Positions 23,801-37,467 of a stretch of 64,000 bases of DNA are shown piece by piece (position 1 is the stretch's first letter; each line of letters opens with the position of its first letter). The position numbers and the translations under genes are program-made. The stretch comes from Acanthococcus lagerstroemiae (Eukaryota > Arthropoda > Insecta > Hemiptera > Eriococcidae). The stretch covers positions 124,182-188,181 of the forward strand of contig JAJSSI010000014.1 of assembly GCA_031841125.1 (NCBI GenBank), given 5' to 3'. Below the pieces are notes generated by a model. It was given only the letters and a program-made list of their open reading frames with translations, searched no databases and was not told the origin of the DNA.

Positions 23801-26800
23801 TTTCAAAATTTGAGAAAATCAAAAATTTCGATTTCATGAGTGTTTCTTACTCAATTTTTCACGCTGAGTTCGAATTCGCTTTTGGAATTTGGCGGCGACC
23901 CTCCGTTCCCGAGATACCCTCGAAAAAGTTGGAAAAATTGATCAATTTGGGTCAAAAAATGACTCTAGCTCAATTTTGACAACGGATTCGAATTCGTCTC
24001 GAAAAATTGACTAACTAGCACCAGCCCCGACGCCGTAGCTCTCAGAAAATTTTTTCGCCCCAAAAATGCATGATGTATAGTATGGAGAAATTTTCAAAAT
24101 TTGAGAAAATCAAAAATTTCGATTTCATGAGTGTTTCTTACTCAATTTTTCACGCTGAGTTCGAATTCGCTTTTGGAATTTGGCGGCGACCCTCCGTCTC
24201 CGAGATACCCTCGAAAAAGTTGGAAAAATTGATCAATTTGGGTCAAAAAATGACTCTAGCTCAATTTTGACAACGGATTCGAATTCGTCTCGAAAAATTG
24301 ACTAACTAGCACCAGCCCCGACGCCGTAGCTCTCCGAAAATTTTTTCGCCCCAAAAAATGCATGATGTATAGTATGGAGAAATTTTCAAAATTTGAGAAA
24401 ATCAAAAATTTCGATTTCATTAGTGTTTCTTACTCAATTTTTCACGCTGAGTTCGAATTCGCTTTTGGAATTTGGCGGCGACCCTCCGTTCCCGAGATAC
24501 CCTCGAAAAAGTTGGAAAAATTGATCAATTTGGGTCAAAAAATGACTCTAGCTCAATTTTGACAACGGATTCGAATTCGTCTCGAAAAATTGACTAACTA
24601 GCACCAGCCCCGACGCCGTAGCTCTCCGAAATTTTTTCGCCCCAAAAAATGCATGATGTATAGTATGGAGAAATTTTCAAAATTTGAGAAAATCAAAAAT
24701 TTCGATTTCATGAGTGTTTCTTACTCAATTTTTCACGCTGAGTTCGAATTCGCTTTTGGAATTTGGCGGCGACCCTCCGTTCCCGAGATACCCTCGAGAA
24801 AGTTGGAAAAATTGATCAATTTGGGTCAAAAAATGACTCTAGCTCAATTTTGACAACGGATTCGAATTCGTCTCGAAAAATTGACTAACTAGCACCAGCC
24901 CCGACGCCGTAGCTCTCCGAAAATTTTTTCGCCCCAAAAAATGCATGATGTATAGTATGGAGAAATTTTCAAAATTTGAGAAAATCAAAAATTTCGATTT
25001 CATGAGTGTTTCTTACTCAATTTTTCACGCTGAGTTCGAATTCGCTTTTGGAATTCGGCGGTGACCCTCCGTTCTCGAGATACCCTCGAAAAAAATGGAA
25101 AAATTGATCAATTTGGGTCAAAAAATGACTCTAGCTCAATTTTGACAACGGATTCGAATTCGTCTCGAAAAATTGACTAACTAGCACCAGCCCCGACGCC
25201 GTAGCTCTCCGAAATTTTTTCGCCCAAAAAATGCATGATGTATAGTATGGAGAAATTTTCAAAATTTGAGAAAATCAAAAATTTCGATTTCATGAGTGTT
25301 TCTTACTCAATTTTTCACGCTGAGTTCGAATTCGCTTTTGGAATTTGGCGGCGACCCTCCGTTCTCGAGATACCCTCGAAAAAGTGCGAAAAATTGATCA
25401 ATTTGGGTCAAAAAATGACTCTAGCTCAATTTTGACAACGGATTCGAATTCGTCTCGAAAAATTGACTAACTAGCACCAGCCCGACGCCGTAGCTCTCCG
25501 AAAATTTTTTCGCCCCAAAAAATGCATGATGTATAGTATGGAGAAATTTTCAAAATTTGAGAAAATCAAAAATTTCGAATTCATTAGTGTTTCTTACTCA
25601 ATTTTTCACGCTGAGTTCGAATTCGCTTTTGGAATTTGGCGGCGACCCTCCGTTCTCGAGATACCCTCGAAAAAAGTGGAAAAATTGATCAATTTGGGTC
25701 AAAAAATGACTCTAGCTCAATTTTGACAACGGATTCGAATTCGTCTCGAAAAATTGACTAACTAGCACCAGCCCCGACGCCGTAGCTCTCCGAAAATTTT
25801 TTCGCCCCAAAAAATGCATGATGTATAGTATGGAGAAATTTTCAAAATTTGAGAAAATCAAAAATTTCGATTTCATGAGTGTTTCTTACTCAATTTTTCA
25901 CGCTGAGTTCGAATTCGCTTTTGGAATTTGGCGGCGACCCTCCGTTCCCGAGATACCCTCGAAAAAGTTGGAAAAATTGATCAATTTGGGTCAAAAAATG
26001 ACTCTAGCTCAATTTTGACAACGGATTCGAATTCGTCTCGAAAAATTGACTAACTAGCACCAGCCCCGACGCCGTAGCTCTCCGGAAATTTTTTCGCCCA
26101 AAAAATGCATGATGTATAGTATGGAGAAATTTTCAAAATTTGAGAAAATCAAAAATTTCGATTTCATGAGTGTTTCTTACTCAATTTTTCACGCTGAGTT
26201 CGAATTCGCTTTTGGAATTTGGCGGCGACCCTCCGTTCCCGAGATACCCTCGAAAAAGTTGGAAAAATTGATCAATTTGGGTCAAAAAATGACTCTAGCT
26301 CAATTTTGACAACGGATTCGAATTCGTCTCGAAAAATTGACTAACTAGCACCAGCCCCGACGCCGTAGCTCTCCGAAAATTTTTTCGCCCCAAAAAATGC
26401 ATGATGTATAGTATGGAGAAATTTTCAAAATTTGAGAAAATCAAAAATTTCGATTTCATTAGTGTTTCTTACTCAATTTTTCACGCTGAGTTCGAATTCG
26501 CTTTTGGAATTTGGCGGCGACCCTCCGTTCTCGAGATACCCTCGAAAAAGTTGGAAAAATTGATCAATTTGGGTCAAAAAATGACTCTAGCTCAATTTTG
26601 ACAACGGATTCGAATTCGTCTCGAAAAATTGACTAACTAGCACCAGCCCCGACGCCGTAGCTCTCCGAAATTTTTTCGCCCCAAAAAATGCATGATGTAT
26701 AGTATGGAGAAATTTTCAAAATTTGAGAAAATCAAAAATTTCGATTTCATTAGTGTTTCTTACTCAATTTTTCACGCTGAGTTCGAATTCGCTTTTGGAA

Positions 26801-29800
26801 TTTGGCGGCGACCCTCCGTTCCCGAGATACCCTCGAGAAAGTTGGAAAAATTGATCAATTTGGGTCAAAAAATGACTCTAGCTCAATTTTGACAACGGAT
26901 TCGAATTCGTCTCGAAAAATTGACTAACTAGCACCAGCCCCGACGCCGTAGCTCTCCGGAAATTTTTTCGCCCAAAAAATGCATGATGTATAGTATGGAG
27001 AAATTTTCAAAATTTGAGAAAATCAAAAATTTCGATTTCATGAGTGTTTCTTACTCAATTTTTCACGCTGAGTTCGAATTCGCTTTTGGAATTTGGCGGC
27101 GACCCTCCGTTCCCGAGATACCCTCGAAAAAGTTGGAAAAATTGATCAATTTGGGTCAAAAAATGACTCTAGCTCAATTTTGACAACGGATTCGAATTCG
27201 TCTCGAAAAATTGACTAACTAGCACCAGCCCCGACGCCGTAGCTCTCCGAAAATTTTTTCGCTCCAAAAAATGCATGATGTATAGTATGGAGAAATTTTC
27301 AAAATTTGAGAAAATCAAAAATTTCGATTTCATGAGTGTTTCTTACTCAATTTTTCACGCTGAGTTCGAATTCGCTTTTGGAATTTGGCGGCGACCCTCC
27401 GTTTCCGAGATACCCTCGAAAAAGTTGGAAAAATTGATCAATTTGGGTCAAAAAATGACTCTAGCTCAATTTTGACAACGGATTCGAATTCGTCTCGAAA
27501 AATTGACTAACTAGCACCAGCCCCGACGCCGTAGCTCTCCGGAAATTTTTTCGCCCCAAAAAATGCATGATGTATAGTATGGAGAAATTTTCAAAATTTG
27601 AGAAAATCAAAAATTTCGATTTCATTAGTGTTTCTTACTCAATTTTTCACGCTGAGTTCGAATTCGCTTTTGGAATTTGGCGGCGACCCTCCGTTCCCGA
27701 GATACCCTCGAAAAAGTTGGAAAATTGATCAATTTGGGTCAAAAAATGACTCTAGCTCAATTTTGACAACGGATTCGAATTCGTCTCGAAAAATTGACTA
27801 ACTAGCACCAGCCCCGACGCCGTAGCTCTCCGAAAATTTTTTCGCCCCAAAAAATGCATGATGTATAGTATGGAGAAATTTTCAAAATTTGAGAAAATCA
27901 AAAATTTCGATTTCATGAGTGTTTCTTACTCAATTTTTCACGCTGAGTTCGAATTCGCTTTTGGAATTTGGCGGCGACCCTCCGTTCTCGAGATACCCTC
28001 GAAAAAGTTGGAAAAATTGATCAATTTGGGTCAAAAAATGACTCTAGCTCAATTTTGACAACGGATTCGAATTCGTCTCGAAAAATTGACTAACTAGCAC
28101 CAGCCCCGACGCCGTAGCTCTCCGAAAATTTTTTCGCCCCAAAAAATGCATGATGTATAGTATGGAGAAATTTTCAAAATTTGGAAAATCAAAAATTTCG
28201 ATTTCATTAGTGTTTCTTACTCAATTTTTCACGCTGAGTTCGAATTCGCTTTTGGAATTTGGCGGCGACCCTCCGTTCCCGAGATACCCTCGAAAAAGTT
28301 GGAAAAATTGATCAATTTGGGTCAAAAAATGACTCTAGCTCAATTTTGACAACGGATTCGAATTCGTCTCGAAAAATTGACTAACTAGCACCAGCCCCGA
28401 CGCCGTAGCTCTCCGAAAATTTTTTCGCCCCAAAAAATGCATGATGTATAGTATGGAGAAATTTTCAAAATTTGAGAAAATCAAAAATTTCGATTTCATT
28501 AGTGTTTCTTACTCAATTTTTCACGCTGAGTTCGAATTCGCTTTTGGAATTTGGCGGCGACCCTCCGTTCCCGAGATACCCTCGAGAAAGTTGGAAAAAT
28601 TGATCAATTTGGGTCAAAAAATGACTCTAGCTCAATTTTGACAACGGATTCGAATTCGTCTCGAAAAATTGACTAACTAGCACCAGCCCCGACGCCGTAG
28701 CTCTCCGAAAATTTTTTCGCCCAAAAAATGCATGATGTATAGTATGGAGAAATTTTCAAAATTTGAGAAAATCAAAAATTTCGATTTCATGAGTGTTTCT
28801 TACTCAATTTTTCACGCTGAGTTCGAATTCGCTTTTGGAATTTGGCGGCGACCCTCCGTTCTCGAGATACCCTCGAAAAAGTTGGAAAAATTGATCAATT
28901 TGGGTCAAAAAATGACTCTAGCTCAATTTTGACAACGGATTCGAATTCGTCTCGAAAAATTGACTAACTAGCACCAGCCCCGACGCCGTAGCTCTCCGAA
29001 AATTTTGTCGCCCCAAAAAATGCTGATGTATAGTATGGAGAAATTTTCAAAATTTGAGAAAATCAAAAATTTCGATTTCATGAGTGTTTCTTACTCAATT
29101 TTTCACGCTGAGTTCGAATTCGCTTTTGGAATTTGGCGGCGACCCTCCGTTCTCGAGATACCCTCGAAAAAGTTGGAAAAATTGATCAATTTGGGTCAAA
29201 AAATGACTCTAGCTCAATTTTGACAACGGATTCGAATTCGTCTCGAAAAATTGACTAACTAGCACCAGCCCCGACGCCGTAGCTCTCCGAAAATTTTTTC
29301 GCCCCAAAAAATGCATGATGTATAGTATGAAGAAATTTTCAAAATTTGAGAAAATCAAAAATTTCGATTTCATTAGTGTTTCTTACTCAATTTTTCACGC
29401 TGAGTTCGAATTCGCTTTTGGAATTTGGCGGCGACCCTCCGTTCCCGAGATACCCTCGAAAAAGTTGGAAAAATTGATCAATTTGGGTCAAAAAATGACT
29501 CTAGCTCAATTTTGACAACGGATTCGAATTCGTCTCGAAAAATTGACTAACTAGCACCAGCCCCGACGCCGTAGCTCTCCGAAATTTTTTCGCCCAAAAA
29601 TGCATGATGTATAGTATGGAGAAATTTTCAAAATTTGAGAAAATCAAAAATTTCGATTTCATGAGTGTTTCTTACTCAATTTTTCACGCTGAGTTCGAAT
29701 TCGCTTTTGGAATTTGGCGGCGACCCTCCGTTCTCGAGATACCCTCGAAAAAGTTGGAAAAATTGATCAATTTGGGTCAAAAAATGACTCTAGCTCAATT

Positions 29801-32800
29801 TTGACAACGGATTCGAATTCGTCTCGAAAAATTGACTAACTAGCACCAGCCCCGACGCCGTAGCTCTCCGAAAATTTTTTCGCCCCAAAAAATGCCTGAT
29901 GTATAGTATGGAGAAATTTTCAAAATTTGAGAAAATCAAAAATTTCGATTTCATTAGTGTTTCTTACTCAATTTTTCACGCTGAGTTCGAATTCGCTTTT
30001 GGAATTTGGCGGCGACCCTCCGTTTCGAGATACCCTCGAAAAAATGGAAAAATTGATCAATTTGGGTCAAAAAATGACTCTAGCTCAATTTTGACAACGG
30101 ATTCGAATTCGTCTCGAAAAATTGACTAACTAGCACCAGCCCCGACGCCGTAGCTCTCCGAAAATTTTTTCGCCCTAAAAAATGCATGATGTATAGTATG
30201 GAGAAATTTTCAAAATTTGAGAAAATCAAAAATTTCGATTTCATGAGTGTTTCTTACTCAATTTTTCACGCTGAGTTCGAATTCGCTTTTGGAATTTGGC
30301 GGCGACCCTCCGTTCCCGAGATACCTCGAAAAGTTGGAAAAATTGATCAATTTGGGTCAAAAAATGACTCTAGCTCAATTTTGACAACGGATTCGAATTC
30401 GTCTCGAAAAATTGACTAACTAGCACCAGCCCCGACGCCGTAGCTCTCCGAAATTTTTTCGCTCCAAAAAATGCCTGATGTATAGTATGGAGAAATTTTC
30501 AAAATTTGAGAAAATCAAAAATTTCGATTTCATGAGTGTTTCTTACTCAATTTTTCACGCTGAGTTCGAATTCGCTTTTGGAATTTGGCGGCGACCCTCC
30601 GTTCCGAGATACCCTCGAAAAAGTTGGAAAAATTGATCAATTTGGGTCAAAAAATGACTCTAGCTCAATTTTGACAACGGATTCGAATTCGTCTCGAAAA
30701 ATTGACTAACTAGCACCAGCCCCGACGCCGTAGCTCTCCGAAAATTTTTTCGCCCAAAAAATGCATGATGTATAGTATGGAGAAATTTTCAAAATTTGAG
30801 AAAATCAAAAATTTCGATTTCATTAGTGTTTCTTACTCAATTTTTCACGCTGAGTTCGAATTCGCTTTTGGAATTTGGCGGCGACCCTCCGTTCCCGAGA
30901 TACCCTCGAAAAAGTTGGAAAAATTGATCAATTTGGGTCAAAAAATGACTCTAGCTCAATTTTGACAACGGATTCGAATTCGTCTCGAAAAATTGACTAA
31001 CTAGCACCAGCCCCGACGCCGTAGCTCTCCGAAAATTTTTTCGCCCAAAAAATGCATGATGTATAGTATGGAGAAATTTTCAAAATTTGAGAAAATCAAA
31101 AATTTCGATTTCATGAGTGTTTCTTACTCAATTTTTCACGCTGAGTTCGAATTCGCTTTTGGAATTTGGCGGCGACCCTCCGTTCTCGAGATACCCTCGA
31201 AAAAGTGGAAAAATTGATCAATTTGGGTCAAAAAATGACTCTAGCTCAATTTTGACAACGGATTCGAATTCGTCTCGAAAAATTGACTAACTAGCACCAG
31301 CCCCGACGCCGTAGCTCTCCGAAAATTTTTTCGCCCCAAAAAATGCATGATGTATAGTATGGAGAAATTTTCAAAATTTGAGAAAATCAAAAATTTCGAT
31401 TTCATGAGTGTTTCTTACTCAATTTTTCACGCTGAGTTCGAATTCGCTTTTGGAATTTGGCGGCGACCCTCCGTTCCCGAGATACCCTCGAAAAAGTTGG
31501 AAAAATTGATCAATTTGGGTCAAAAAATGACTCTAGCTCAATTTTGACAACGGATTCGAATTCGTCTCGAAAAATTGACTAACTAGCACCAGCCCCGACG
31601 CCGTAGCTCTCCGAAAATTTTTTCGCCCCAAAAAATGCATGATGTATAGTATGGAGAAATTTTCAAAATTTGAGAAAATCAAAAATTTCGATTTCATGAG
31701 TGTTTCTTACTCAATTTTTCACGCTGAGTTCGAATTCGCTTTTGGAATTTGGCGGCGACCCTCCGTTCCCGAGATACCCTCGAAAAAGTTGGAAAAATTG
31801 ATCAATTTGGGTCAAAAAATGACTCTAGCTCAATTTTGACAACGGATTCGAATTCGTCTCGAAAAATTGACTAACTAGCACCAGCCCGACGCCGTAGCTC
31901 TCCGAAATTTTTTCGCCCCAAAAAATGCATGATGTATAGTATGGAGAAATTTTCAAAATTTGAGAAAATCAAAAATTTCGATTTCATGAGTGTTTCTTAC
32001 TCAATTTTTCACGCTGAGTTCGAATTCGCTTTTGGAATTTGGCGGCGACCCTCCGTTCCCGAGATACCCTCGAAAAAGTTGGAAAAATTGATCAATTTGG
32101 GTCAAAAAATGACTCTAGCTCAATTTTGACAACGGATTCGAATTCGTCTCGAAAAATTGACTAACTAGCACCAGCCCCGACGCCGTAGCTCTCCGAAAAT
32201 TTTTTCGCCCAAAAAATGCATGATGTATAGTATGGAGAAATTTTCAAAATTTGAGAAAATCAAAAATTTCGATTTCATGAGTGTTTCTTACTCAATTTTT
32301 CACGCTGAGTTCGAATTCGCTTTTGGAATTTGGCGGCGACCCTCCGTTCCCGAGATACCCTCGAGAAAGTTGGAAAAATTGATCAATTTGGGTCAAAAAA
32401 TGACTCTAGCTCAATTTTGACAACGGATTCGAATTCGTCTCGAAAAATTGACTAACTAGCACCAGCCCCGACGCCGTAGCTCTCCGAAAATTTTTTCGCC
32501 CCAAAAAATGCATGATGTATAGTATGGAGAAATTTTCAAAATTTGAGAAAATCAAAAATTTCGATTTCATTAGTGTTTCTTACTCAATTTTTCACGCTGA
32601 GTTCGAATTCGCTTTTGGAATTTGGCGGCGACCCTCCGTTCCCGAGATACCCTCGAAAAAGTTGGAAAAATTGATCAATTTGGGTCAAAAAATGACTCTA
32701 GCTCAATTTTGACAACGGATTCGAATTCGTCTCGAAAAATTGACTAACTAGCACCAGCCCCGACGCCGTAGCTCTCCGAAAATTTTTTCGCCCCAAAAAA

Positions 32801-35800
32801 TGCATGATGTATAGTATGGAGAAATTTTCAAAATTTGAGAAAATCAAAAATTTCGATTTCATGAGTGTTTCTTACTCAATTTTTCACGCTGAGTTCGAAT
32901 TCGCTTTTGGAATTTGGCGGCGACCCTCCGTTCTCGAGATACCCTCGAAAAAGTGGAAAAATTGATCAATTTGGGTCAAAAAATGACTCTAGCTCAATTT
33001 TGACAACGGATTCGAATTCGTCTCGAAAAATTGACTAACTAGCACCAGCCCCGACGCCGTAGCTCTCCGAAAATTTTTTCGCTCCAAAAAATGCCTGATG
33101 TATATAGTATGGAGAAATTTTCAAAATTTGAGAAAATCAAAAATTTCGATTTCATGAGTGTTTCTTACTCAATTTTTCACGCTGAGTTCGAATTCGCTTT
33201 TGGAATTTGGCGGCGACCCTCCGTTCTCGAGATACCCTCGAAAAAAATGGAAAAATTGATCAATTTGGGTCAAAAAATGACTCTAGCTCAATTTTGACAA
33301 CGGATTCGAATTCGTCTCGAAAAATTGACTAACTAGCACCAGCCCCGACGCCGTAGCTCTCCGAAAATTTTTTCGCCCCAAAAAATGCATGATGTATAGT
33401 ATGGAGAAATTTTCAAAATTTGAGAAAATCAAAAATTTCGATTTCATGAGTGTTTCTTACTCAATTTTTCACGCTGAGTTCGAATTCGCTTTTGGAATTT
33501 GGCGGCGACCCTCCGTTCTCGAGATACCCTCGAAAAAAATGGAAAAATTGATCAATTTGGGTCAAAAAATGACTCTAGCTCAATTTTGACAACGGATTCG
33601 AATTCGTCTCGAAAAATTGACTAACTAGCACCAGCCCCGACGCCGTAGCTCTCCGAAAATTTTTTCGCCCCAAAAAATGCATGATGTATAGTATGGAGAA
33701 ATTTTCAAAATTTGAGAAAATCAAAAATTTCGATTTCATGAGTGTTTCTTACTCAATTTTTCACGCTGAGTTCGAATTCGCTTTTGGAATTTGGCGGCGA
33801 CCCTCCGTTCCCGAGATACCCTCGAAAAGTTGGAAAAATTGATCAATTTGGGTCAAAAAATGACTCTAGCTCAATTTTGACAACGGATTCGAATTCGTCT
33901 CGAAAAATTGACTAACTAGCACCAGCCCCGACGCCGTAGCTCTCCGAAAATTTTTTCGCCCCAAAAAATGCATGATGTATAGTATGGAGAAATTTTCAAA
34001 ATTTGAGAAAATCAAAAATTTCGAATTCATTAGTGTTTCTTACTCAATTTTTCACGCTGAGTTCGAATTCGCTTTTGGAATTTGGCGGCGACCCTCCGTT
34101 CCCGAGATACCCTCGAAAAGTTGGAAAAATTGATCAATTTGGGTCAAAAAATGACTCTAGCTCAATTTTGACAACGGATTCGAATTCGTCTCGAAAAATT
34201 GACTAACTAGCACCAGCCCCGACGCCGTAGCTCTCCGGAAATTTTTTCGCCCAAAAAATGCATGATGTATAGTATGGAGAAATTTTCAAAATTTGAGAAA
34301 ATCAAAAATTTCGATTTCATGAGTGTTTCTTACTCAATTTTTCACGCTGAGTTCGAATTCGCTTTTGGAATTTGGCGGCGACCCTCCGTTCCGAGATACC
34401 CTCGAGAAAAGTTGGAAAAATTGATCAATTTGGGTCAAAAAACGACTCTAGCTCAATTTTGACAACGGATTCGAATTCGTCTCGAAAAATTGACTAACTA
34501 GCACCAGCCCCGACGCCGTAGCTCTCGGAAAATTTTTTCGCCCCAAAAAATGCATGATGTATAGTATGGAGAAATTTTCAAAATTTGAGAAAATCAAAAA
34601 TTTCGATTTCATGAGTGTTTCTTACTCAATTTTTCACGCTGAGTTCGAATTCGCTTTTGGAATTTGGCGGCGACCCTCCGTTCCCGAGATACCCTCGAAA
34701 AAGTTGGAAAAATTGATCAATTTGGGTCAAAAAATGACTCTAGCTCAATTTTGACAACGGATTCGAATTCGTCTCGAAAAATTGACTAACTAGCACCAGC
34801 CCCGACGCCGTAGCTCTCCGAAAATTTTTTCGCCCCAAAAAATGCATGATGTATAGTATGGAGAAATTTTCAAAATTTGAGAAAATCAAAAATTTCGATT
34901 TCATGAGTGTTTCTTACTCAATTTTTCACGCTGAGTTCGAATTCGCTTTTGGAATTTGGCGGCGACCCTCCGTTCCCGAGATACCCTCGAGAAAGTTGGA
35001 AAAATTGATCAATTTGGGTCAAAAAATGACTCTAGCTCAATTTTGACAACGGATTCGAATTCGTCTCGAAAAATTGACTAACTAGCACCAGCCCCGACGC
35101 CGTAGCTCTCCGAAAATTTTTCGCCCCAAAAATGCATGATGTATAGTATGGAGAAATTTTCAAAATTTGAGAAAATCAAAAATTTCGATTTCATGAGTGT
35201 TTCTTACTCAATTTTTCACGCTGAGTTCGAATTCGCTTTTGGAATTTGGCGGCGACCCTCCGTTCTCGAGATACCCTCGAAAAAGTTGGAAAAATTGATC
35301 AATTTGGGTCAAAAAATGACTCTAGCTCAATTTTGACAACGGATTCGAATTCGTCTCGAAAAATTGACTAACTAGCACCAGCCCCGACGCCGTAGCTCTC
35401 CGAAAATTTTTTCGCCCCAAAAAATGCATGATGTATAGTATGGAGAAATTTTCAAAATTTGAGAAAATCAAAAATTTCGATTTCATGAGTGTTTCTTACT
35501 CAATTTTTCACGCTGAGTTCGAATTCGCTTTTGGAATTTGGCGGCGACCCTCCGTTCTCGAGATACCCTCGAAAAAAATGGAAAAATTGATCAATTTGGG
35601 TCAAAAAATGACTCTAGCTCCATTTTGACAACGGATTCGAATTCGTCTCGAAAAATTGACTAACTAGCACCAGCCCCGACGCCGTAGCTCTCGAAAATTT
35701 TTTCGCCCAAAAAATGCATGATGTGTATAGTATGAGAAATTTTCAAAATTTGAGAAAATCAAAAATTTCGAATTCATGAGTGTTTCTTACTCAATTTTTC

Positions 35801-36885
35801 ACGCTGAGTTCGAATTCGCTTTTGGAATTTGGCGGCGACCCTCCGTTCCCGAGATACCCTCGAGAAAGTTGGAAAAATTGATCAATTTGGGTCAAAAAAT
35901 GACTCTAGCTCAATTTTGACAACGGATTCGAATTCGTCTCGAAAAATTGACTAACTAGCACCAGCCCCGACGCCGTAGCTCTCCGAAATTTTTTCGCCCC
36001 AAAAAATGCATGATGTATAGTATGAAGAAATTTTCAAAATTTGAGAAAATCAAAAATTTCGATTTCATTAGTGTTTCTTACTCAATTTTTCACGCTGAGT
36101 TCGAATTCGCTTTTGGAATTTGGCGGCGACCCTCCGTTCCCGAGATACCCTCGAAAAAGTTGGAAAAATTGATCAATTTGGGTCAAAAAATGACTCTAGC
36201 TCAATTTTGACAACGGATTCGAATTCGTCTCGAAAAATTGACTAACTAGCACCAGCCCCGACGCCGTAGCTCTCCGAAAATTTTTTCGCCCCAAAAAATG
36301 CATGATGTATAGTATGGAGAAATTTTCAAAATTTGAGAAAATCAAAAATTTCGATTTCATGAGTGTTTCTTACTCAATTTTTCACGCTGAGTTCGAATTC
36401 GCTTTTGGAATTTGGCGGCGACCCTCCGTTCCCGAGATACCCTCGAAAAAGTTTGAAAAATTGATCAATTTGGGTCAAAAAATGACTCTAGCTCAATTTT
36501 GACAACGGATTCGAATTCGTCTCGAAAAATTGACTAACTAGCACCAGCCCCGACGCCGTAGCTCTCCGGAAATTTTTTCGCCCCAAAAAATGCATGATGT
36601 ATAGTATGGAGAAATTTTCAAAATTTGAGAAAATCAAAAATTTCGATTTCATTAGTGTTTCTTACTCAATTTTTCACGCTGAGTTCGAATTCGCTTTTGG
36701 AATTTGGCGGCGACCCTCCGTTCCCGAGATACCCTCGAGAAAGTTGGAAAAATTGATCAATTTGGGTCAAAAAATGACTCTAGCTCAATTTTGACAACGG
36801 ATTCGAATTCGTCTCGAAAAATTGACTAACTAGCACCAGCCTCGACGCCGTAGCTCTCCGAAAATTTTTTCGCCCCAAAAAATGC

Positions 36886-37467
36886 ATGATGTATAGTATG
36901 GAGAAATTTTCAAAATTTGAGAAAATCAAAAATTTCGATTTCATGATTGTTTCTTACTCAATTTTTCACGCTGAGTTCGAATTCACTTGTGGAATTTGGC
37001 GGCGACCCTCCGTTCTCGAGATACCCTCGAAAAAGTGCGAAAAATTGATCAATTTGGGTCAAAATATGAATCTAGCTCAATTTTGACAACGGATTCGAAT
37101 TCGTCTCGAAAAATTGACTAACTGGCACCAGCCCCGACGCCGTAGCTCTCCGAAAATTTTTTCGCCCCAAAAAATGCATGATGTATAGTATGGAGAAATT
37201 TTCAAAATTTGGGAAAATCAAAAATTTCGATTTCATGAGTGTTTCTTACTCAATTTTTCACGCTGAGTTCGAATTCGCTTTTGGAATTTGGCGGCGACCC
37301 TCCGTTCTCGAGATACCCTCGAAAAAAATGGAAAAATTGATCAATTTGGGTCAAAAAATGACTCTAGCTCAATTTTGACAACGGATTCGAATTCGTCTCG
37401 AAAAATTGACTAACTAGCACCAGCCCCGACGCCGTAGCTCTCCGAAAATTTTTCGCCCAAAAAATGC
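36886..37467 (+). repeat. GTGCG-type then AAAATGG-type monomer pair, diverged first unit
   Basis: The first unit is GTGCG-type with CATGATTG, GAATTCACTTGTGG, AAAATATGAATC and CTGGCACC changes, so it is one of the more diverged left-block units. The second unit has TTTGGGAAAATC and AAAAAAATGG. The TTTGGGAAAATC plus AAAATGG combination follows a GTGCG unit here and at 43004 and 46504. Confidence 0.75.
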